This document shows positions 1-5,648 of a stretch of DNA of 7,237 nt, one piece after another; position 1 is the stretch's first letter; each line of letters starts with the position of its first letter. The notes beneath the pieces were generated by a model, which was given only the letters and a program-made list of their open reading frames with translations, made no database searches and was not told where the DNA came from. The DNA comes from an uncultured Methanomicrobiales archaeon. Its GTDB lineage: Archaea; Thermoplasmatota; Thermoplasmata; Methanomassiliicoccales; Methanomethylophilaceae. Location: positions 1 through 7,237 of the forward strand of contig CALAVG010000188.1 in assembly GCA_937892275.1 (NCBI GenBank), in the 5' to 3' direction. The position numbers and the translations under genes are program-made.

Positions 1-172
1 GGTCGAGAAAATAGCGGTCATGGGTGATGGCGAGAACTGTCCCCTTGAAATGTAGCAGGTAGTCCTCCAGCCACTCGGTGGCGTGCAGATCCAGATGGTT
101 CGTCGGCTCGTCCAGCAGGAGGATATCGGTGTTCTCCAAAATGAGCCGCGCGAGGTTGACCCGCGTCTTCTC
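1..172 (-). other. ABC-F-type segment fused in frame to exporter NBD
   Basis: This stretch encodes residues 488-544 of the partial exporter frame. It carries the family-specific ABC-F motifs EPTNHLD, WLEDYL and HDRYFLD, expected in a soluble two-domain translation-associated ATPase without membrane helices. The join falls at the conserved SGGE motif, which both families share. Two of its three Arg codons are CGG, while I found none among about 25 Arg codons in the exporter part. It may be a natural domain swap or an assembly chimera. If it is an artefact, the true exporter C-terminus is missing from the window. Confidence 0.8.
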
Positions 173-1633
173 CCCGCCGGAGAGGGACGCTCCTCCCTCC
201 CCGATCACCGTGTCATAGCCCTCCGGGAGCAGCCTGACGTAGCTGTCGAGACCTGTGAGTTTGCCGACCGCCATGACCTCCTCGTCGGTGATCCAGGTGC
301 GGTTGTAGACGATGTTCTCCCTGATTGTCCCGGTGAACATCCAGGGGTTCTGAAGAACCGCTGTAAGGTTTATTCCGAGCTCTGCACGGGGGATCTCCGA
401 TAGTTCCCTGCCGTCGATGGTAATCCTTCCCGATGTCGGATGGTAGAATCCCATCAGGATATTGGCCAGAGTCGTCTTACCGCATCCGGTCGGTCCGGTG
501 ACAACGGTGAACTCCCCGGGACGGAATTCGACGGAAGCGTTGCGGAATACCTCATGACCGTTGTCATAAGTGAACGTCAGGCCCTCTATCCTCACCACTC
601 CCTCGGTGATGTGGAATCCGTCATCCGGGACATTGCTGTCATCCTCGGGTGCGCTCAGGATGCTCAGGACCTTCTCCAGGGACACCATCTCCTCGCTCAC
701 GTTGTTGTAGACGGTCACCGTCCTCAGCAGAGGGTTCGTCAGTACCCTGACGTAGATCATGAATGTCAGGAACATACCGACGTCCATGTTGAATGCGTAG
801 AGCGAATAGGAACCGACCAGTACGGCCAGCAGATATCCAATGTTGATCACGACCCCGGCGATAGTGGAGATCATACCGGAACGTATGTGGACACCTTCGT
901 ATGCCGCCGTGTAGGCCCTGTTCTTCGTCATGAAGTGATCGAGCGCCTTCTCCTCCAGGACCTCTGCCTTGATGGTCTTGTGATTGGATAGCATGTTGCT
1001 CATCTGGGAGTTGAGCGCCATCACATTCTGGTTCTGATTCTTGAAATCCGCCTCAGACCTTTTTGTGATCTCCCTTGCGATGTATAGCATCCCCGGGATC
1101 AGGGCCATGTAGAGCAGTCCCAGAAGAGGGGATGTGATCAGCATCATCACAAGGATGGAGAAGATCATTGTCACATGGATGATGAATCCCGTGTAATCGG
1201 ATGCGATCAGTTTCGATACGGAAGGGATGAATGATGTGAAACGGGTCGCCACATCTCCGGATGATATCTCGTCGGTGAACGTGATAGAGACGCGCATCAT
1301 CTTGCTGTTGAGCTCCTCCCTCATCCTTCTTGTCAAAGTGAGCGCGATCAAGCTCATCCTGCGCTTGGATTCGTTGATCGCCACGTACCACATCACGACC
1401 ATCAGCAGGATGACAGTAAGGATATCGAACAAGAAATCCAGGTCTATGGACCTTTTGGTCTCAATGCTCTCCACCATCCAATCCAGTATGAAACCGCAGA
1501 TGTAAGGGATGGTGTACAGCATGGCCGTTGCCACGAGGGCGAGGATGGCGCAGTAGCGCATCTCCCTGACCTTGCTCTTATCGAGGGATTCCAGGGCCTT
1601 CAGAGACTCTATGGCAGAACTCATCATGCCCAT
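1..1633 (-). CDS. ABC exporter half-transporter with ABC-F-like C-terminal end (partial, chimeric)
   Basis: 544 residues are visible and the frame is open to the left edge. Residues 1-330 form an exporter-type membrane domain, with about six hydrophobic segments near 29-50, 69-85, 149-166, 168-186, 255-278 and 283-300. The ATPase domain follows: Walker A GPTGCGKT (380-387), Q-loop Gln428 in LQNPWMFTGTIREN, and a signature at LSGGE (484-488). All of this is typical of type IV/ABCB-like exporters. From residue 488 the sequence instead matches ABC-F proteins: SGGEKTRVNLARLIL, LLLDEPTNHLD (Asp508, Glu509), ATEWLEDYL and THDRYFLD (His538). Exporters normally have a SALD D-loop and a HRLST switch there. 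I chose the start at 1633 because GGAGGT sits 7 bases upstream; ATGs at 1627 and 1624 are alternatives. It overlaps the end of the upstream half-transporter by 10 bases, so the pair probably forms a heterodimer. Substrate unknown. Confidence 0.85.
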   Translation of the reverse strand, partial: MGMMSSAIESLKALESLDKSKVREMRYCAILALVATAMLYTIPYICGFILDWMVESIETKRSIDLDFLFDILTVILLMVVMWYVAINESKRRMSLIALTLTRRMREELNSKMMRVSITFTDEISSGDVATRFTSFIPSVSKLIASDYTGFIIHVTMIFSILVMMLITSPLLGLLYMALIPGMLYIAREITKRSEADFKNQNQNVMALNSQMSNMLSNHKTIKAEVLEEKALDHFMTKNRAYTAAYEGVHIRSGMISTIAGVVINIGYLLAVLVGSYSLYAFNMDVGMFLTFMIYVRVLTNPLLRTVTVYNNVSEEMVSLEKVLSILSAPEDDSNVPDDGFHITEGVVRIEGLTFTYDNGHEVFRNASVEFRPGEFTVVTGPTGCGKTTLANILMGFYHPTSGRITIDGRELSEIPRAELGINLTAVLQNPWMFTGTIRENIVYNRTWITDEEVMAVGKLTGLDSYVRLLPEGYDTVIGEGGASLSGGEKTRVNLARLILENTDILLLDEPTNHLDLHATEWLEDYLLHFKGTVLAITHDRYFLD

Positions 1634-3360
1634 GTGCCGTACCTCCCCTGTCCCGTCTTGTAGATCTCGTTGTAAAGCTCCGACGACTCCAGGAGTTCGG
1701 AGTGCTTGCCCTGTCCCACCACCTTGCCGCGGGACATCAGTATGATCTCGTCGGAGAACTCGCATGTGGAGGTATCGTGCATACGGAAGATCACAGTCTT
1801 GCCTTCACAGACCTCCGATATGGCATCGAGGACCTTCTGCTTTGTCACATTGTCCAATGAGAACAGACAGTCGTCGAAGACGTAGAGCTCCGCATCCTTG
1901 ATGAGGCAGCGCGCTATTATCACCATCAGCCTCTGTCCTCCCGACATGGAGGCTTCCGCATGGTTTATCAGAGTATCCAGGCCCTCAGGCTGACTGTTGA
2001 TGAACTCGGTAAGACCTACACAGTCGCACATCGCGATCAATTCATCGTCCGAGCACCTTCCGTGCGGATCAAGGTTGAAACGGAGCGTGCCGTTCAGTAT
2101 GTGTGTGGAATTGCCTGCGTACGCCACGACGGGACGGATGTTGCGGGGATCCGTCTTCGATATATCCATACCGTTGACGACGAATCTTCCCGAATCAGGT
2201 TTCTCGAAACCGAGGATCATGTTCATCAGGTAACTCGAACCCTCTCCGTTGGGCCCCAATACGGTGACGATCCTTCCCCTGAGGATCTTCAGGTCGAAAT
2301 TGTCGAATATCGGACTCCCGAAACGGTCCTTGAGCACGACATTCTCCGCCAGGATGCAGTTCGCGGTGTTCTCGACCTCGTACGTGTAATCATGGTTCCT
2401 GTCCTCCTCCCTCGACTTCATCACCATGTCGTTGATGTGCTGGAAGCATACATGTGCCCTGGGGGCTCCGATACTGATGTATGATACCAGAGCAAGGGTG
2501 GATACGATGGTGGTCGCGAACTGCATGAATATGATGATCTCAGATGCGTTGAGGGATGTACCCTCCTCCAATGCGGAGGCCACGAAGATGAACACGATGA
2601 ATATCCACATGCAGGCGGTCGCCATGTTGGGGATGTAGTAACTGTTCAGAGCGATCTCCCTGTTGACCTTCCCGTACCTGCCGCTGCGCTCGTAGAACTT
2701 GTTGACCTCATAGTCGTATCCGTTGTATGCACGTATGGTACGCGCACCGAGCACCTTCTCCCTCAGGCTGGTGTTGATCTCCCCGAGGCAGCTGACCTGC
2801 TCCACATAGAGCGATCTGAGATGTGTCGTGAACAGAGTCGTCGTCACGGATATGATGATGATCGTGATGAGCATGATCACTCCAATTATGACGTTGGTGC
2901 TGAAGGTGTAGAACAGCAGAAGGAGCAAAAGCACAGGCATGGGGAGATATGTCCTCAGACCCTCGAAGACGTACTTCTGGACGCTGGCCACATCGTTGGT
3001 CAGACATACCATGGCATCGGTGGGGCTGGATCCGAGTTTTCCCAGATCGTCCACTCCGACGGTGGCATTCATGATCCTGACCCTGAGCTCCTCGGCCACG
3101 GATGTGGCCACGTGGGATGCCAGAATCGTGGTCACAATCAGGACGATGGCCACGATGAGTGTCGCGGTGACGAGAGCGCATGCCAGGAATATGAACTCGC
3201 TCATATCGTCGGCGTAGATGCCTTTGTTCATGATGGGCTTCAAAAGGGTGATGGACACGACCTGTGCGATCGCTCCCACTATCTGCAGGAGCACTATGGC
3301 CACGATGAGTTTCATATGAGGCCTGAGCAGGCTCTCGATGGTCCAATTATCGCCCTTCAT
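1624..3360 (-). CDS. ABC exporter half-transporter with degenerate nucleotide-binding domain
   Basis: 578 residues, a normal length for a half-size ABC exporter. The membrane domain has hydrophobic segments near 15-40, 55-82, 138-158, 159-178, 247-264 and 274-297. The ATPase domain spans about 337-570. Its nucleotide-binding motifs are damaged: Walker A reads GPNGEGSS (369-376), so the phosphate-binding Lys is Ser375; the Q-loop position reads AYAGNS, with Gly416 where Gln is expected; Walker B reads YVFDD, with Asp497 in place of the catalytic Glu. The signature MSGGQ (472-476) and switch His528 remain. Heterodimeric exporters such as TM287/288 also have one degenerate site, but loss of the Walker A Lys is more severe. 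I infer that this subunit mainly supplies a signature motif to its partner's ATP site. It is first in the operon, and an A-box about 27 bases upstream of the ATG implies a leaderless transcript. Substrate unknown. Confidence 0.93.
   Translation of the reverse strand: MKGDNWTIESLLRPHMKLIVAIVLLQIVGAIAQVVSITLLKPIMNKGIYADDMSEFIFLACALVTATLIVAIVLIVTTILASHVATSVAEELRVRIMNATVGVDDLGKLGSSPTDAMVCLTNDVASVQKYVFEGLRTYLPMPVLLLLLLFYTFSTNVIIGVIMLITIIIISVTTTLFTTHLRSLYVEQVSCLGEINTSLREKVLGARTIRAYNGYDYEVNKFYERSGRYGKVNREIALNSYYIPNMATACMWIFIVFIFVASALEEGTSLNASEIIIFMQFATTIVSTLALVSYISIGAPRAHVCFQHINDMVMKSREEDRNHDYTYEVENTANCILAENVVLKDRFGSPIFDNFDLKILRGRIVTVLGPNGEGSSYLMNMILGFEKPDSGRFVVNGMDISKTDPRNIRPVVAYAGNSTHILNGTLRFNLDPHGRCSDDELIAMCDCVGLTEFINSQPEGLDTLINHAEASMSGGQRLMVIIARCLIKDAELYVFDDCLFSLDNVTKQKVLDAISEVCEGKTVIFRMHDTSTCEFSDEIILMSRGKVVGQGKHSELLESSELYNEIYKTGQGRYGTWA
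1641..1647 (-). promoter_or_regulatory. Shine-Dalgarno site of second ABC gene
   Basis: GGGAGGT on the minus strand lies inside the last codons of the upstream half-transporter, 7 bases before the ATG at 1633. The spacing favours that ATG over the one at 1627, which would give an ATGA overlap but a 13-base spacer. It supports translation from a shared mRNA. Confidence 0.75.
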
Positions 3361-3383
3361 CGGGGACGCCTATATCCTGCCCC

Positions 3384-3390
3384 TAAAAAA
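3384..3390 (-). promoter_or_regulatory. A-box promoter of the ABC exporter operon
   Basis: On the minus strand TTTTTTA is centred at 3387, 27 bases upstream of the A of the ATG at 3360. That is the usual distance from an archaeal TATA element to the transcription start, so transcription should begin at or next to the start codon. No Shine-Dalgarno sequence precedes this ATG, which fits a leaderless mRNA. Confidence 0.65.
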
Positions 3391-3398
3391 GCATACCC

Positions 3399-3405
3399 TT
3401 TTTTA
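3399..3405 (+). promoter_or_regulatory. A-box promoter of the small membrane protein gene
   Basis: TTTTTTA is centred at 3402, 27 bases upstream of the ATG at 3429, and mirrors the divergent promoter. No ribosome-binding sequence lies before the ATG, so a leaderless transcript is expected. This spacing is the main reason for choosing 3429 as the start; an in-frame ATG at 3438 is the alternative. Confidence 0.62.
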
Positions 3406-3428
3406 GTGGATGGACTCTCGCTGGCCAC

Positions 3429-3842
3429 ATGGATTCGATGCGCCCGTATCCGGGGAATTACGCCATGGGATTGCTGTTCGTCATGTCGATGCACATGCTA
3501 CTCAACGGCATCTCCGCACTTCTCTTCCCCGAGATCTTCGATACGGGATACATCGGAGGCAATGTCTTCCAGTACGTGTACATCGGGATAGGGGTCACGG
3601 AATTCGTCATGATGCTCCTGCTCATCATAAGGTCTGGTATAGCATACAGGATCACGCTGGCCGTCCTGATCGGGTTGATGCTGATGAACGTGTACTTCCT
3701 GTTCTACCAGGACATCGCCGTATTCGATCTGGAACTGCAGGCCATCCTAGCCATAGTGTCGCTGATCCTCCTGCTCTTCCCCAGTGTCAGGGCATACTAC
3801 AAGAACTGGTCCTTGGGAGACATCCCCAAACTCGAGACCTGA
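3429..3842 (+). CDS. Small four-helix membrane protein of unknown function
   Basis: 137 residues. I do not recognise the family. The composition is strongly hydrophobic, with four probable membrane helices at about 12-33, 47-67, 72-93 and 101-118. Short polar loops separate them, and a charged C-terminal tail contains RAYYKNW and ends KLET. Acidic residues occur in or near helices (Glu35, Glu58, Glu102). There is no signal peptide cleavage motif, no Cys, and no obvious metal or cofactor motif. It is divergent from the ABC exporter operon and shares a symmetric promoter region with it, so co-regulation is possible. The downstream mutase-like gene lies 76 bases away and has its own A-box, so the two are probably separate transcripts. 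The hydrophobic pattern makes it a convincing real gene, whereas the overlapping forward frame from 3410 is Arg/His-rich and implausible. Confidence 0.8.
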   Translation: MDSMRPYPGNYAMGLLFVMSMHMLLNGISALLFPEIFDTGYIGGNVFQYVYIGIGVTEFVMMLLLIIRSGIAYRITLAVLIGLMLMNVYFLFYQDIAVFDLELQAILAIVSLILLLFPSVRAYYKNWSLGDIPKLET

Positions 3843-3889
3843 ATTAAGTTGTCACAGAGGTCCAATACGGCCCTGAGAGACGCAATTCA

Positions 3890-3896
3890 TTTTTAT
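3890..3896 (+). promoter_or_regulatory. A-box promoter of the phosphohexomutase-like gene
   Basis: TTTTTAT, in the context ATTCATTTTTATCGG, is centred near 3893, about 26 bases before the ATG at 3919. As at the two divergent promoters, the spacing places transcription initiation at the start codon. No Shine-Dalgarno sequence is visible in the preceding bases, which read GTTGCGACCAGT. Confidence 0.6.
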
Positions 3897-3918
3897 CGGA
3901 GAGTGTGTTGCGACCAGT

Positions 3919-5280
3919 ATGGAGCATTCGGACAGACTGTTGCTCAGGTCATCATCGTCGGAGGACACCACCCCCGAGATGGGAATTAGGATTGGACAAG
4001 CGCTCGCCGTCGATTATAAGACGGTGGTCGTCGGGATGGATCTCGTCAAGAGCAGCCCGATGATGAAGGCGGCCCTTATCTCAGGCCTCGTATCCGCCGG
4101 CGCCAACGTCATCGACCTCGACATAGTATCCGAACCCGTGGCGGCATATGCTGCCAGGATGGGCGACTGCTGCGTCTATGTCACTGAATTCAGGCAGTAT
4201 GACCTCGTCAGCGGTTTCCTCCTCATAAACAGGGACGGCAGTTTCTTCGGAAAGGACCAGATCAGACGTCTGGAACTCTTGGATCAGCAGGGTGTCGAAC
4301 TTCCTGATTACAAATCCATAGGGAACATCAAGCCCTACTACAACGCCACCAGGCATTACAACGACAACCTTTACAACATGTCCAAGGACATCCCCGGCGG
4401 TTCCATGGTCCTCAACTGCAACTGCGGTACTGCGACCGATTCGGCACCCCAGGTCCTGAACGCCATAGGCACCGATATCATATCCATCAACGCCCAGAAG
4501 GACAGGAACTTCATCACCAGTTCGCTCTCGGTCAAAGAGGCGGACATCAGGCATATGAAGGCTCTGGTAGAAGCGAACCCCGGTTCCGTCGGTATATCCA
4601 TGAACCGCATCGGTACCCTCATGAGGGTGTTCGACGAGAACGGAGACCCCCTCACCGACGAGCAGGTACTGGCACTTCTGATATTGTACACCAAACCGGA
4701 GAAGATCGCCGTGACCATGGACGTGTCATGGCTCATCAGCGACATCTTCAAGGGCAAGGTCAACATCCCAATCAACACTCCGCATCCCATGCCCGATGCG
4801 GAGAAGATGAAGCTCATCGTTACGGCGCCTTCCTCGTGGGGCATCCACAAGGCCCAGGTGGACAACGGGGCCGAGCTCGGATTCTACGACGGCGGATTCG
4901 TCTTCAAGGGAGGGAGCTACTCTCCGGACGCGATCCACGCTGCTGTCGTACTCTCTCAATTCTCATCGACGAACAACATCAGGGACGTCCTCGACCAGTT
5001 CCCGGAGTATTTCACGGAGAACAGGACGTACAAGCTCTCCTGCAGTCAGACCGATTTCTCCCGTATGATGGATCAGAACGTCACCGAGGTCAGCCCTGCG
5101 GTCGAATACGACAAGGGATGCTGGAGGGTCGACATGCCGGAAGGCGGTTTCTTCTTGAAACTGGATCCCGAACAGGAGGATTCGGTCAGCGTCACTGCGG
5201 AATCCACCGACAAGCTGTACCTGGTCGGACTCCTGGAGATCATCGACACCCTGATGGACAAATGCGTATCGGGTCAGTAA
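3919..5280 (+). CDS. Phosphomannomutase/phosphoglucomutase-fold protein, probable pseudoenzyme
   Basis: 453 residues, about the length of archaeal phosphohexomutases (phosphomannomutase/GlmM type). Framework segments are clear: TPEMGIRIGQAL, KTVVVGMDL, SSPMMKAALISGLVSAGANVIDL, VFDENGDPLTDEQVLALL, and a C-terminal alpha/beta end. All four functional loops are changed. The phosphoserine loop TASHNP reads TEFRQY, with Phe91 at the serine position. The metal loop DGDADR reads NRIGTL (229-234) and keeps no Asp. The sugar-binding GExSGG reads GFYDGG (321-326). The phosphate-binding RPSGTEP reads MPEGGFF near the C-terminus. The N-terminal GTSGIRG is also replaced, by a Ser-rich run (SSSSED). I infer no mutase activity; a structural, sensing or ligand-binding role is possible but unproven. 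The gene has its own leaderless-type promoter, and its last 7 bases overlap the convergent JAMM gene. Confidence 0.92.
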   Translation: MEHSDRLLLRSSSSEDTTPEMGIRIGQALAVDYKTVVVGMDLVKSSPMMKAALISGLVSAGANVIDLDIVSEPVAAYAARMGDCCVYVTEFRQYDLVSGFLLINRDGSFFGKDQIRRLELLDQQGVELPDYKSIGNIKPYYNATRHYNDNLYNMSKDIPGGSMVLNCNCGTATDSAPQVLNAIGTDIISINAQKDRNFITSSLSVKEADIRHMKALVEANPGSVGISMNRIGTLMRVFDENGDPLTDEQVLALLILYTKPEKIAVTMDVSWLISDIFKGKVNIPINTPHPMPDAEKMKLIVTAPSSWGIHKAQVDNGAELGFYDGGFVFKGGSYSPDAIHAAVVLSQFSSTNNIRDVLDQFPEYFTENRTYKLSCSQTDFSRMMDQNVTEVSPAVEYDKGCWRVDMPEGGFFLKLDPEQEDSVSVTAESTDKLYLVGLLEIIDTLMDKCVSGQ

Positions 5281-5648
5281 AAGACCTCGATATCCATCGG
5301 TTCCCCGTGCGAATCGTATGCCTTCCAACTGTTACGGTCGTAGGGCTGGCACGTTATGAAATGTACTCCGCCCATGTTGCTGAAGAAATCCTTGTCAGCA
5401 TCGGACGGCTGGTTGGAGAATCCGGGATGCGAATGGGCCGATCCGGCTATCGAGTAATCTATCGGCTCCATCCATTGGTTGATGAAACTGTGCTCGTCAC
5501 CGAACACGGTACCTGGGAGCATGACCATCTCGGAAATGATCCCGTCGATCTCCCTGTGGACGCACAGGAACTCGTCTGGATATGTGGATTTGGCGGATTC
5601 GTTGAATCCGTCGATGAAATGGATGCTGACCCCTTTGATCCTGTTCAT
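5274..5648 (-). CDS. JAMM/MPN+ metalloprotease (Mov34/PAD-1 type)
   Basis: 124 residues, a minimal single-domain JAMM protein. The zinc motif is complete: HSHP at 72-75, then six residues, then Ser82 and Asp85 (pattern H-x-H-P-x6-S-x2-D). Glu26 in YPDEF sits where the family has its catalytic Glu. The family removes ubiquitin or ubiquitin-like proteins from targets; archaeal members such as HvJAMM1 cleave SAMP conjugates, and some bacterial ones act on sulfur-carrier proteins. The actual substrate here is unknown. The ATG at 5648 overlaps the stop of the upstream NAD kinase fusion as ATGA, with GGTGA 7 bases upstream, so the start is well supported. A longer frame from 5795 would run inside the kinase gene and adds no JAMM sequence. 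Co-expression with the kinase is expected. No T-run terminator follows the stop. Confidence 0.92.
   Translation of the reverse strand: MNRIKGVSIHFIDGFNESAKSTYPDEFLCVHREIDGIISEMVMLPGTVFGDEHSFINQWMEPIDYSIAGSAHSHPGFSNQPSDADKDFFSNMGGVHFITCQPYDRNSWKAYDSHGEPMDIEVFY

Larger units (their letters stand above)
3380..3409. repeat. Inverted repeat formed by two divergent promoters
   Basis: The arms CCCCTAAAAAAG (3380-3391) and CTTTTTTAGTGG (3398-3409) match at 11 of 12 pairs around a 6-base spacer, CATACC. Each arm contains the A-box for the gene on its own side. The axis at 3394.5 is 34.5 bases from both start codons (3360 and 3429). The spacer or arms could also be an operator for a dimeric regulator, but the sequence alone does not show this. 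Confidence 0.7.

Noticed and set aside
83..991. Two forward-strand open frames that could be read as small proteins
   Set aside because: They are antisense to the ABC exporter ATPase and membrane domains. Their translations are rich in Asp, His and Arg with no family motif, while the minus frame has clear ABC motifs.
1625..1627. ATG at 1627, giving a classic ATGA overlap, as the start of the second ABC gene
   Set aside because: It is possible, but GGAGGT is 13 bases away from it and only 7 bases from the ATG at 1633. The difference is two residues.
2821..3591. Forward open frame crossing the divergent promoter region
   Set aside because: It runs antisense through the ABC membrane domain and across both A-boxes. 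The His/Asp-rich N-terminal part is a shadow of hydrophobic codons on the other strand.
3410..3847. Forward frame starting at the ATG at 3410, overlapping the membrane protein gene
   Set aside because: The translation is Arg/His/Pro-rich with no pattern, whereas the frame from 3429 gives four clean hydrophobic helices and fits the promoter spacing.
3843..3918. Possible small RNA or terminator between the membrane protein and mutase-like genes
   Set aside because: At 76 bases the gap holds only an A-box. I see no stable hairpin followed by a T-run and no conserved RNA motif.
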